Of a DNA stretch of 64,000 nucleotides, positions 12,904 through 24,375 are shown one piece after another (position 1 is the stretch's first letter; each line of letters opens with the position of its first letter). A program made the translations under genes and the position numbers. The DNA is from Caenorhabditis elegans (lineage: Eukaryota > Nematoda > Chromadorea > Rhabditida > Rhabditidae): contig NC_003279.8 of the NCBI RefSeq assembly GCF_000002985.6, forward strand, positions 9,796,001-9,860,000, read 5' to 3'. The notes below the pieces were generated by a model. That model did not search any database. It was not told the origin of the DNA and saw only the letters and a program-made list of their open reading frames with translations.

Positions 12904-15900
12904 ATGCGCGTCGGATCAACGGTTCGAAGTCGGGCGAAGGCGCGTGTCGTCCGTCGTCTAATTCTCCTTCCAGTTGCACTTGTTGCCATTATTGGAGCAG
13001 CTCATTTGATGAGAGAACGACGTAGTAATCAAACAGGTCCTGGAATTATAACGCCTGAAAATACACCTGTTAATGCTTCAAAACCATTTTGGAAAACATT
13101 GCTTCCCACTTGCAATCGGTGAGTTTTCAAACAAATATTTAATGCAAATTTAATGATTTAATGTTACGAGTAACTTTTACATGAAAATTTACATTCGAAA
13201 CGATCTGATTTGAATAAGATATTTCAGCAATCCTTTAAAAAATAGTTTTCAACTCTATGAATTTTTCTCCAGATCTCTAGCTCCACCGGCTCCGGATGTC
13301 AATGACGATGGTCAATTTCCACCTGATCCATTTAGTCTTGAACAACGCCAAAATGGATTTGTAGTTTTGCATATGTGTGGTCTCATCTACATGTTTGTAT
13401 CACTTGCAATTGTTTGTGACGAGTTTTTTGTTCCATCACTTGATGTTCTCACTGAAAAGTTATCATTATCTGATGACGTGGCAGGTGCCACTTTTATGGC
13501 TGCTGGTGGATCGGCACCCGAATTCTTTACTTCAGTAATTGGAGTGTTCATTGCACAGAATAATGTTGGAATCGGAACTATCGTTGGTGAGTCGATACTA
13601 ACTTCGAATCTTCAAGTTTTGAAACCAACTCCATTAATGTTGCAGGTTCCGCAACATTCAATATTCTCTGTGTTTTGGCTTTTTGCACTCTTTTCTCAAA
13701 ATCAATATTGGATTTGACATGGTGGCCTCTTTTCCGAGATGTATCCATTTATATGTTGGCTCTTGCAATGCTCGTTTTCTTTTTTATGGATGAAATGGTA
13801 AAAACTATAAAGTAGGCACATCTAGAATTCTATTTTTTCAGATAACATTCCCCGAAGCTCTTGCAATGTTTTCCATCTATATAGTCTATTGTACGGTCAT
13901 GAAGTTTAATGGACAACTTGAACAATTAGTTAAAAAAGGATCCGATTCAGAAGAAGCTTCGGCTCACGAAACTCAAAAATTGGCAGCTGACGTTCCGCAT
14001 AACAATAATAATAACGATTTGGTTAGTTTGAAGTGTAAGGTTTTATTTAAAAAAATCTAATTTCAGGCTCAATTAGAAGGAAGTGAACTACGTCGTCGAT
14101 CATCAGCTCGTCGTCAATCGGTTCCAATTCTTCATTCGGGAACAATGTTTAGAAATGGAATTATGCAATTGATGAATCAAACATTGGAGCAACTTCCTGA
14201 AGGTATACTCTATATTCAAACAAATGTATTCTGAAGTTGCATTATGCAAATGTGCGTGTTTTCTTCGAGTAGACAATCACTGAGAAGTGGTTTTGTTTGT
14301 TCACATACTCGCTATGAATTTTATAGAAGCTTGCGATTTTTGAGCTTCTCTATTGTTAGGTCCATGTTCATTGGACTACAATTGAAAAAAGATGTGGGAA
14401 GTGTGCGGATCTTTTAGTTGTTGTAGTTAGACAAAAAAATCATTTAAATTAGAATTTGAAACTCACAATCAGAAGTGGACATGAATTATTTTCATTTTTT
14501 GTCGAGTTATCTTGTCGTAAATTATTCGGACAGGTCTCACCACGAGACAAGTTTTATAAAATTTTTATTTATTTTTCTGGCTTTTTCTGGCCAGGCGCGT
14601 TTCAGAAAATTGCAAAGCTTCAATAATATTTGTCGACTTTGAAAAAAAACAGAGATTAGGATGTCATCACAAAAGTACTCAACTCTTCATTTTCTCAGAT
14701 TCGGAAGAAGACGACAGCTCACGGAGCCGAAGCAATGTGAACATCGAGTCACACGACATGCATCGCCTAAATGTCAATCAAAGTATGCCCGATCGCCGCT
14801 CTTCACAGATTGAAGAGATTGTAAGCGTCAATCTTTGTGAAAAAGGAAAACAAACGTGTTTTTGTTTCAGAAGTCTCTTTTGGAAGAGCAAGAGGAAAAA
14901 CCACTTGATATGACATGGCCAGAGACTTGGGTGAAACGATTGACTTATGTATTGTTAGCACCTGTTGTAATACCCATGTGGGTCACTATTCCGGATGTTA
15001 GAAAATCTGTAAGTTAACATTTTTCTTGTTTTGAAACGGGATTTTTGAAGCATGATCCGATGCAAAATATGAACTTGCTTGGGTTGCTCTAAACTATTGA
15101 ATTTCGCTCGATTTTTCAAGGACCTTCCAAAGGTTTAAGATCTACCATAGTTGGGCTCGGATCTTTCAGCTAGCGAAGATCGGACGATCGGGTTTTATCA
15201 ATGGAGTCCGAGGAGGAGGTGCTACTTATCCGCATCCACTGCAACTTTTTTCGAACGAGGGCCGAGAAAAAATGCGAAAAATCGGTGTGTGCATCGCATT
15301 TTACATCGCATTTTACGACATTTTGTACTTGCTTTGTTTTCTTGTGTTTTCACCGATTTTTCCCGTGTTTTCTTATTAAAACTGATAAATAAATATTTTT
15401 GTTAATGCTAAAATAATTTCCAGATGAAAAAAATATGTATTCAGTCGGCAAATAGCGGTAAAAGTGGTCAATGTAATATGATGGATTACGGGAATAAAAA
15501 ACCCAAATTTTTTCCCAAACATGATACATATGCTGTTTAGATGCTAAAAGTACCTGATTTTCATAACGAGACCGCTGAAAAAGTTTTGAGATTTTCAAAA
15601 TTCAACTTTTTGTGCGAAAAAGTCGAGATTTTGGCACAAAATGTTGAATTATGAAAATCTCAAAACTTTTTCAGCGGTCTCGTTATGAAAATCAGGTACT
15701 TTTAGCATCTAAACAGCATATGTATCATGTTTGGGAAAAAGTTTGGGTTTTTATTCCCGTAATCCATCATATTACATTACCCACTTTCACCGCTGCTTGC
15801 CCACTGAATACATAATTTTTTTACTTGGAAATTGTTTTAGCAGCTGCAAAAAATATTTATTTATTAGTTTTGATAAGAAAAAACGGAAAAAATCGGTGAA

Positions 15901-16812
15901 AAACGAAAGAAAACACGCAGAAAACAAAGCAAGATAAATGGCCGCTGAAATTTGTCGGGGACTCGGCCATGGCCTAGAAACCTTTTTGCCTCGTCCCTCG
16001 TTCGAAAAAAGTTGCAGTGCGCATCTTCACACGCATTTTTCACGCCCAACCGGCAACATTGAGTGAAGAGTAGCGCCCCTGGAATTTTAGTCGGGAGCTA
16101 ATTTGCTCCAAAATAATAAGAGAAATGTCACGTTAATAGGATTGCTCTCATCAAAATTAAAGTTAATGCTTCTAATTTTCAGCATAACCGTGGTCTCTAC
16201 CCCGCGACATTCATAATCTCCATCTTGTGGATCGCATTTTTCTCGTATCTCATGGTTTGGTGGGCAAATACAATTGGAGAGACATTTGTGATTCCAACTG
16301 AAATTATTGGATTGACTATTCTAGCTGCTGGAACAAGTATTCCTGATCTTATCACTAGGTGAGTTGAAATATTTTGAAATATTAATCTCCAATCCTTTCA
16401 TTTACAGTGTTATTGTGGCTCGAAAAGGTTTGGGTGATATGGCAGTGTCCAGTTCAGTTGGTTCAAATATTTTCGATGTCTGTGTTGGTCTACCGATTCC
16501 GTGGCTTTTATATTTTCTAATAGAATATATCAAGCATCCAAATGAACCTTTATCACCAATTTCTGTGAGTTCAAAAGGATTATTATGCTCTGTTGGAATG
16601 CTTTTCATCATGCTCATTGTATTGGTCTTTGCTATTTTCTTATCGGGATGGAAGATGAACAAGGTCTGTTGAAATTCATTCAATTTTCAAGTTTAACTTT
16701 GAAATTTCAGATTTTCGGAATCCTGATGATCGTTTCCTACGTTTTCTTCTGCGTATTTTCAGTTAGTTTGGAAACTGATAAACTCGTTTGTCCGTTGAAT
16801 ATTTGCGGATAG
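12904..16812 (+). CDS. ncx-4: K+-dependent Na+/Ca2+ exchanger (NCKX type)
   Basis: Exons 12904-13118, 13273-13586, 13646-13797, 13842-14021, 14067-14202, 14699-14820, 14871-15008, 16183-16358, 16408-16663 and 16711-16812 join in phase to 596 residues. The family exports Ca2+ across the plasma membrane, driven by inward Na+ and outward K+ gradients. Residues about 20-40 form a signal-anchor-like helix. The alpha-1 repeat (about 139-182) contains [10 protein letters not shown] with Glu155. The alpha-2 repeat (about 460-505) contains [11 protein letters not shown] with Asp474 and SNIFDV with Asp501. In NCKX2 the equivalent acidic residues are Glu188, Asp548 and Asp575; the last gives K+ dependence, and the 27-residue spacing is identical. 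An acidic, Ser-rich cytoplasmic loop (about 245-395) separates the two membrane halves. The start ATG lies directly after the acceptor TTGCAG, so trans-splicing or an upstream untranslated exon is likely. The function is secure; the symbol rests on memory of the locus. Confidence 0.9.
15215..16080. repeat. Long inverted repeat (foldback element) in NCKX intron 7
   Basis: Two arms of roughly 400 and 445 bp face each other about a centre near 15625, with an 18-nt loop at about 15616-15633. The inner ~170 bp of each arm (for example 15541-15600 against 15650-15710) is almost perfectly complementary. The outer parts are more diverged, with indels, down to shared blocks such as GCAACTTTTTTCGAACGAGG at about 15240-15260 and its complement near 16000. 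It lies wholly within the intron 15009-16182, so the pre-mRNA would fold into a long hairpin. No transposase frame is visible, so it is a non-autonomous or palindromic repeat. Confidence 0.9.
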
Positions 16813-17008
16813 TTTTGATAATTTTCCTTTATTTTAATTTTTCTTAGTTTCTCAAATATTTCTCAAAAACTCAAAAACGGTCTGCATCAACGGGTTTACA
16901 AGTTTTTCATTCATCCTAGTGACTTATACTGATTTCATATTCCCTCTCTTTTTCCCCCATTGAATTTGAAAATTTGTATATATTTTCAGCATCAATAGTT
17001 GTTATGCA

Positions 17009-17014
17009 TTTATT
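17009..17014 (-). terminator. Poly(A) signal (AATAAA on minus strand) of the Ly6-like gene
   Basis: TTTATT on the plus strand reads AATAAA on the minus strand, about 80 bases after the TAG of the gene ending at 17096. It lies inside the exchanger 3' UTR, so the two mature transcripts should overlap. Confidence 0.55.
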
Positions 17015-17057
17015 TTTCTGTATTTTGAAATTTGAAATTTGGTGTCATTCATTTTAT

Positions 17058-17063
17058 AATAAA
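17058..17063 (+). terminator. Poly(A) signal AATAAA of the exchanger gene
   Basis: AATAAA about 250 bases after the exchanger stop codon, followed by AT-rich sequence. It is only 33 bases from the stop codon of the convergent minus-strand gene. Confidence 0.7.
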
Positions 17064-17095
17064 AACAACAATTTTATAATTTGAAAAAATAAGAA

Positions 17096-18193
17096 CTAAA
17101 TCAATGGAATATCAATTTCTTCTCCGGTTTCTGCTGGTTCAGACATTTCAGATGTTTCAGTTATATTTTTCGATTCTTCCATTGCTACAGTTGTTGGATC
17201 AGTGGTATCTGGTTTGCCGGAACGAGCAGCTCTCGAGGAACTTCCATGTGGATGATCTTCATCAAGTTCCGCAGAATCAAATCTGCTTTGAACTTCGTCT
17301 TTATTCAAATTTGTGACCCGATGCTCGGGCTCCGCATTCCATCCACCAGAATTTTGGGATCTAAATAAAACAATATAATTCCTAAACATGAACAAGTCTG
17401 AGTAGTGGAAACTTACTGAATAGCTCCTTCTCCACCAGCATTGCACAATGGAGTGTTACAACAACACAATGAAATTGGAATATTTTGGAATGTGGTTCCA
17501 ATACATTTGTTTTGAGCGAACTGTAAGAAATCTTGGTATTATTTTTTTTTAGTTTCAAGTCAGTTCAGTTGTTTGGCAATAATTGGGTCTTATTTTCATA
17601 TGAAAAAAATCATAATTTTCCAAAATATAGTATTTTTCTGGGAAGTAAATTAGTCTAAAATCATGTAATTCCGTTGCCATTTTCCCGTTTCTATTTGCAG
17701 ATCCCAAAAATCCATTTTCAGTCATTTTAATAGCAGTGTTTAAAAATCGAAAAAATGTTTAAAAAAAAATAACCATGCATCTCCACATACTGCATCCCGC
17801 TTTGGTAACTTCAATTAATGAAGCAGCTGATGCAGTCATATTATAACAATATGCACCAGAATTTTCACAATTGATTGTTGCAGTTCCAACCGATGTTCCT
17901 TTGATGAATTTTAGACCCTGAAAAAAGGAATTATCGGAACATTTTTTGTACATCTGGAATGAATTTAGTCACAAAGTTTAATTAAAAGTAGTTTTTACTT
18001 GGCTAGATATGATTTTTTTATTGTTTCTAGACTTATACCAATTAAAACAATTAAAAGAGTAAATAACGATCTCAATGAACTTTGCAAATAAATTCCAATA
18101 GTATCAGTAAATAAATATAAGACTTACCGTATTACATTGAATTGCAAATGTTCCAGAAACAATTACCAAAAGTGAAACAAATAAGCGAAGCAT
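17096..18193 (-). CDS. Secreted Ly6/three-finger-like protein with long acidic tail
   Basis: Exons 18193-18128, 17917-17774, 17520-17417 and 17360-17096 give 192 residues in phase. Residues 1-18 (MLRLFVSLLVIVSGTFAI) form a signal peptide. A compact cysteine-rich domain of about 85 residues follows: Cys20, then C-x5-YCY, GCSMWRC, NKC and the terminal cluster CCCNTPLCN. A closing CC...CN near the end of about 80 residues is the hallmark of Ly6/uPAR and related nematode three-finger modules. The last 85 residues are hydrophilic, rich in Glu, Ser, Thr and Asp, and have no GPI-type hydrophobic end, so a secreted product is likely. The ATG follows directly on TTTTCAG, consistent with trans-splicing. 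The next gene upstream on this strand ends 398 bp away, so the pair could be an operon. I cannot assign a partner or role. Confidence 0.82.
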
Positions 18194-18591
18194 CTGAAAA
18201 CACCAATTAAAAAAAGAGGAACTAAAAAAGAACAATAAAATGAAATAACTAGTAGTAGGAAAATAGGTAAATCAACCGACATCTTCTTTTGACCTTGTTC
18301 TTTCTTCTCTGTGGGAAAAATAGAAAAGTATTGTTGAATGAAAACTACGTTGATTCGGTGTCAGTTTATCAAATGGATACGCAGACATTTTATATCATTT
18401 GGTAATTTGATTCCCGGGTTTATTTTATTTTCTAGTATAAACTTCCGGATCGTTTTCATTTTTCGATTAGTCATGAACTTACGAGTTGTATTCAGAAAAT
18501 ATTGCGCAGAAAATGAAAAAAAAATTTATTACAGAGAAATAAAATATTTTAAAATCTAACAGACATAAATTGGAAGGAAATATAGCAGTCT

Positions 18592-19772
18592 TTACCCGAC
18601 AAGTGTTGGATTTGCTTTATTTTGAACAAGTTGGTCAACAATCTGAAATTTTTTAAATTAACAAAGTTCAGAAAATTTAAAAAAATCCATACCTTATCAC
18701 GATCAATACCATGAATATTAAGATTAGGAATAATATGAGCCATATTGAGATCGATATCATTAATTCGTTCGAAGAAGTGAGCTTTGAATGGGAACCGTTG
18801 ATTTGTCGTGGGAATTGGAAAATTCATGCGAGTATGATAGATATCTGTGAGCTCTTCATCGTGCTTTTCCAGTGTTTCTTCTTGAAAATCAAACATCTGA
18901 AATTGTGTGGGGGTAAACGAAAGTTAACAAAAGGTGGAGTAAACCTCATTAAGTCCTGGAAGAGGAATATCTAAAGCTACAGCGTGACTTGTGAACTTTG
19001 AAGAGTCAACTTCGGCACCAACAATAAATGAATTCTGAAATATTTTTGATACTGAATGTAAAATGGGGATGCTAAAATTTATAAACACAAAAGAAACAAA
19101 AGAAAAAAGTTAAAATAAATTTTGACGAGTCTGCTAGTTTTTTTATTCATTCCCAACAATTAAAAAAGGTTTTTTTTTCGTTTGTGGTACTTCTGAACTA
19201 TAAATTACCTGAAACGGTTGATGCTGTCCATCGGTGAATAAATGTGGCATATTTGCATACTGCCTATAGTTTTTTCTTAAATTTAAATCAAGAAAATTGA
19301 CACCCTGAAGAGCATATCCAGCTCCCCATGAATCTCCAAAATCATTATTAGTACCGACAGCAACCATATGTGTGAACGGATTTAATTGTGCATGTCCAGA
19401 AAAATGTTTCTCTTGTCCTGGTAGAGATACATCTGGTACTGGCTGAGTTTTATGATATAATTTGTTTCCGGCAATATATAAATTTGGTAGATACGGTCCG
19501 GAACGGTGATCGGATACACCTGAAAAACTAGATGTTCTAACCCACAAAATTTTAGTTAAAAAAAAGAAGAAAATAATCTGAATTAATAGAATGTTACTAC
19601 AAAAGTTAAAAAAATTCTTATGTGTACACTTACCGAATGGAAGCCGAATCAGACCGATTCCACGTGGACGAAGACTTTCCACACTTATCAAAAGAATTGA
19701 AAAATTAAAATAAAAGGATAAAATCTTCCGAAGAAGATGAAAATTATCAAAAGTTGATATCTTCAACTCCAT
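18592..19772 (-). CDS. Unrecognised nematode protein, possibly secreted or membrane-anchored
   Basis: Exons 19772-19634, 19519-19209, 19034-18945, 18896-18693 and 18642-18592 join in phase to 264 residues. After a hydrophobic N-terminal stretch (about residues 16-32, rich in Phe, Leu and Ile) come GPYLPNLYIAGNKLYHKTQP, a Gly/Asn/Asp-rich part with HMVAVGTNNDFGDSWGAGYA, an IPLPGLNEMFDFQEETLEKH segment and a basic end. It has few cysteines and no domain that I know. All four introns have GT donors and TTTTCAG-type acceptors. The first exon is the weak point: no clear acceptor precedes the chosen ATG and the hydrophobic region is T-rich DNA, so the true N terminus may differ. TTTATT at 18525-18530 is a plausible poly(A) signal (AATAAA on the minus strand). 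It lies upstream of, and may be co-transcribed with, the Ly6-like gene. Confidence 0.75.
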
Positions 19773-20830
19773 CAGACATTATACCAAAGTAGATAACACG
19801 AATACTTTGATCATTTGAAAAACGAAAGAAAGAAAGCGAATTGGAAGAAAGAGAAGGATGGAAATCCACGATATAAGACACACGAAGAATATGTTGGAGA
19901 AAATAACGGGAATCAATCGTGTTTTGCGGATCTATCATCATTTATCACGTCTTGTCTGCCAATTCATGTTGGACTTGTTGTTCTATTCGAGAGTTAGCAA
20001 AAAAAATGTTTTTTTTTTCGAAAATTAATATGCCATTTTTTGTTGATAACGCCTACACTACCCGGTCTCGACACGACTAAAAGCTTTGAAATGAAGGCAA
20101 CAAGAACTGGTGTGCCCCATTAAAAAGTATAATAATTTCTATTTCCATGTTGTTTCGAAGTTTTCTGCAATTTTCTACTATTCTTTAACAGGAAAATGTT
20201 TCCATAAAATGGAAAAAAAATAATTGTGAAATTTTACTTCTCCTCGTGGAGTACACTTCGGAATGTTCAGAGAGAGAGAGAGAGCGTTTAGCAGAAGATC
20301 ATTTTGATTCGAGGTTCACAATTTAGCTGTAATAAGCACTTTTCATCCAAAAAATGAGAAAAATGAAATAAAATTTCGGAACAACAAAGAATGGAAACTA
20401 TGTACCGTATTTTTAGTTACTTTTCCTGCAAAGTATATTGCGGAACTTTGGATCTCGGTTATAAGAGAGTCTGAATTTATTTTTCGAGTCAAAAATAATT
20501 ATGCTTTTTCTAATCGATCTTTTGATACTATCTCATCCAAATGATAACAATGTCCAATAGTCAAGCTTAATTCCAATTAAGCCTCCAATATTCTCTAGCA
20601 ATGACCTATTGTTGTTATCAACTGGAGACAGTCGATCTCCTAAGGATCATCTACGAAAACGTTCATTGTAGCGCAAATTCGAACAAAATATGAGAGGACC
20701 GGTTGGATGATAGGCGATTTGCACGTGAAGACGCTTGATCAAAATATGATGTTCGTTTCGTCATCGGCTTTTTGTTATTTCACAAAATGGAGTTGGGAAT
20801 GACTATAAAAATTGAAACTTTGCTTCTGGT
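19773..20830. other. Upstream region of the minus-strand gene pair
   Basis: No gene seen. It should contain the promoter of the gene starting at 19772. A common worm dispersed-repeat fragment with CCGGTCTCGACACGAC lies at about 20050-20080, and a short GA run at 20271-20284. The rest is unremarkable AT-rich DNA up to the satellite. Confidence 0.55.
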
Positions 20831-23731
20831 TATATGCAAAATTAATAGATTTTCCAAACTTTGAAAATTAATTTCTGGCTTCAAACTAACTTTTTTAGAA
20901 ATTCCCGTTGCCATTTTGTAGCAAATTTTATGTTCTTTCAGAATTTGAAAACAGAATTTTAAAAAATTTCGAAACCGCCAAGTTCAAGCATTAAAAGTGA
21001 ATTTTCAGTCATACCTTGTAGACCACAATTTATATGCAAAATTAATAGATTTTCCAAACTTTGAAAATTAATTTCTGGCTTCAAACTAACTTTTTTAGAA
21101 ATTCCCGTTGCCATTTTGTAGCAAATTTTATGTTCTTTCAGAATTTGAAAACAGAATTTTGAAAAATTTCGAAACCGCCAAGTTCAAGCAGAAAAAGTGA
21201 ATTTTCAGTCATACCTTGTAGACCACAATTTATATACAAAATTAATAGATTTTCCAAACTTTGAAAATTAATTTCTGGCTTCAAACTAACTTTTTTAGAA
21301 ATTCCCGTTGCCATTTTGTAGCACATTTTATGTTCTTTCAGAATTTGAAAACAGAATTTTAAAAAATTTCGAAACCGCCAAGTTCAAGCATTAAAAGTGA
21401 ATTTTCAGTCATACCTTGTAGACCACAATTTATATGCAAAATTAATAGATTTTCCAAACTTTGAAAATTAATTTCTGGCTTCAAACTAACTTTTTTAGAA
21501 ATTCCCGTTGCCATTTTGTAGCAAATTTTATGTTCTTTCAGAATTTGAAAACAGAATTTTAAAAAATTTCGAAACCGCCAAGTTCAAGCATTAAAAGTGA
21601 ATTTTCAGTCATACCTTGTAGACCACAATTTATATACAAAATTAATAGATTTTCCAAACTTTGAAAATTAATTTCTGGCTTCAAACTAACTTTTTTAGAA
21701 ATTCCCGTAGCCATTTTGTAGCAAATTTTATGTTCTTTCAGAATTTGAAAACAGAATTTCAAAAAATTTCGAAACCGCCAAGTTCAAGCAGAAAAAGTGA
21801 ATTTTCAGTCATACCTTGTAGACCACAATTTATATGCAAAATTAATAGATTTTCCAAACTTTGAAAATTAATTTCTGGCTTCAAACTAACTTTTTTAGAA
21901 ATTCCCGTAGCCATTTTGTAGCAAATTTTATGTTCTTTCAGAATTTGAAAACAGAATTTCAAAAAATTTCGAAACCGCCAAGTTCAAGCAGAAAAAGTGA
22001 ATTTTCAGTCATACCTTGTAGACCACAATTTATATGCAAAATTAATAGATTTTCCAAACTTTGAAAATTAATTTCTGGCTTCAAACTAACTTTTTTAGAA
22101 ATTCCCGTTGCCATTTTGTAGCACATTTTATGTTCTTTCAGAATTTGAAAACAGAATTTTAAAAAATTTCGAAACCGCCAAGTTCAAGCATTAAAAGTGA
22201 ATTTTCAGTCATACCTTGTAGACCACAATTTATATGCAAAATTAATAGATTTTCCAAACTTTGAAAATTAATTTCTGGCTTCAAACTAACTTTTTTAGAA
22301 ATTCCCGTTGCCATTTTGTAGCAAATTTTATGTTCTTTCAGAATTTGAAAACAGAATTTTAAAAAATTTCGAAACCGCCAAGTTCAAGCATTAAAAGTGA
22401 ATTTTCAGTCATACCTTGTAGACCACAATTTATATACAAAATTAATAGATTTTCCAAACTTTGAAAATTAATTTCTGGCTTCAAACTAACTTTTTTAGAA
22501 ATTCCCGTTGCCATTTTGTAGCAAATTTTATGTTCTTTCAGAATTTGAAAACAGAATTTTGAAAAATTTCGAAACCGCCAAGTTCAAGCAGAAAAAGTGA
22601 ATTTTCAGTCATACCTTGTAGACCACAATTTATATACAAAATTAATAGATTTTCCAAACTTTGAAATTTAATTTCTGGCTTCAAACTAACTTTTTTAGAA
22701 ATTCCCGTAGCCATTTTGTAGCAAATTTTATGTTCTTTCAGAATTTGAAAACAGAATTTCAAAAAATTTCGAAACCGCCAAGTTCAAGCAGAAAAAGTGA
22801 ATTTTCAGTCATACCTTGTAGACCACAATTTATATGCAAAATTAATAGATTTTCCAAACTTTGAAAATTAATTTCTGGCTTCAAACTAACTTTTTTAGAA
22901 ATTCCCGTAGCCATTTTGTAGCAAATTTTATGTTCTTTCAGAATTTGAAAACAGAATTTTGAAAAATTTCGAAACCGCCAAGTTCAAGCAGAAAAAGTGA
23001 ATTTTCAGTCATACCTTGTAGACCACAATTTATATACAAAATTAATAGATTTTCCAAACTTTGAAATTTAATTTCTGGCTTCAAACTAACTTTTTTAGAA
23101 ATTCCCGTAGCCATTTTGTAGCAAATTTTATGTTCTTTCAGAATTTGAAAACAGAATTTTAAAAAATTTCGAAACCGCCAAGTTCAAGCAGAAAAAGTGA
23201 ATTTTCAGTCATACCTTGTAGACCACAATTTATATGCAAAATTAATAGATTTTCCAAACTTTGAAAATTAATTTCTGGCTTCAAACTAACTTTTTTAGAA
23301 ATTCCCGTAGCCATTTTGTAGCAAATTTTATGTTCTTTCAGAATTTGAAAACAGAATTTTAAAAAATTTCGAAACCGCCAAGTTCAAGCAGAAAAAGTGA
23401 ATTTTCAGTCATACCTTGTAGACCACAATTTATATACAAAATTAATAGATTTTCCAAACTTTGAAAATTAATTTCTGGCTTCAAACTAACTTTTTTAGAA
23501 ATTCCCGTAGCCATTTTGTAGCAAATTTTATGTTCTTTCAGAATTTGAAAACAGAATTTTAAAAAATTTCGAAACCGCCAAGTTCAAGCAGAAAAAGTGA
23601 ATTTTCAGTCATACCTTGTAGACCACAATTTATATGCAAAATTAATAGATTTTCCAAACTTTGAAAATTAATTTCTGGCTTCAAACTAACTTTTTTAGAA
23701 ATTCCCGTAGCCATTTTGTAGCAAATTTTAT
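20831..23731. repeat. 200-bp satellite, 14.5 tandem copies
   Basis: The unit beginning TATATGCAAAATTAATAG recurs exactly every 200 bp (20831, 21031, 21231 and so on to 23631) and the array breaks off inside the fifteenth copy. Copies differ at a few diagnostic sites: TATATG/TATATA at the start, CCCGTTGCC/CCCGTAGCC, GCAAAT/GCACAT and GCATTAAAAG/GCAGAAAAAG. GTTG is confined to the left and middle copies and GTAG dominates the right. The rare GCACAT variant occurs in copies 3 and 7, 800 bp apart, suggesting an older multi-copy duplication. Each copy holds a 67-codon frame on both strands, a by-product of the sequence. A further 1.7 copies lie at 28071-28408 in the same orientation. Confidence 0.97.
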
Positions 23732-23739
23732 AACCAGCC

Positions 23740-23766
23740 GATGACCGCGCCTCCGGCGTGGTCATC
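23740..23766. other. GC-rich hairpin at satellite break point
   Basis: GATGACC-CGCC and GGCG-GGTCATC form a stem of about 12 bp, with one G-T wobble and a TCC loop, nine bases after the 200-bp satellite stops. It is followed by T5 and A5. A short GC-rich hairpin at an element boundary is typical of Helitron 3' ends, but the expected CTRR end is not evident directly after it. Confidence 0.6.
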
Positions 23767-23828
23767 TTTTTAAAAAGTTTTTTTTTTTAATTTTTTCACT
23801 GAAAATTTGAATTTCCCGCCAAAAATTT

Positions 23829-24352
23829 GGGTCTCACCACGAAGGGTATCACCACGATGGGTCTCACCACGAAGGGTATCACCACGATGGGTCTCACCAC
23901 GAAGGGTATCACCACGATGGGTCTCACCACGATGGGTCTCACCACGATGGGTCTCGTCACGATGGGTCTCACCACGATGGGTCTCACCACGATGGGTCTC
24001 AGCACGACGGGTCTCACCACGATGGGTCTCACCACAATGGGTCTCGTCACGATGGGTCTCACCACGATGGGTCTCGTCACGATAGGTCTCACCACGATGG
24101 GTCTCACCACGATGGGTCTCACCACAATGGGTCTCGTCACGATGGGTCTCACCACGATGGGTCTCGTCACGATAGGTCTCACCACGATGGGTCTAACCAC
24201 GATGGGTCTCACCACGATGGGTCTCACCACGATGGGTCTCGTCACGATAGGTCTCACCACGATGGGTCTAACCACGATGGGTCTCACCACGATGGGTCTC
24301 GTCACAATGGCTCTCACCACGACGGGTCTTACCACGATGGGTCTCGTCACGA
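23829..24352. repeat. 15-bp minisatellite, about 35 copies
   Basis: Unit GGGTCTCACCACGAT, with variants GGGTATCACCACGAT, GGGTCTCGTCACGAT and GGGTCTCACCACAAT. The left end alternates two variants as a 30-bp dimer three times; the rest mixes ACCAC and GTCAC forms. Because 15 is divisible by three and the unit has no stop, long frames run through on both strands (Val-Arg-Pro-Ile repeats on minus, Thr-Met-Gly-Leu repeats on plus). I read these as repeat artefacts, not genes. Confidence 0.97.
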
Positions 24353-24375
24353 ACATTTTTAAATTTTTTCAAATT

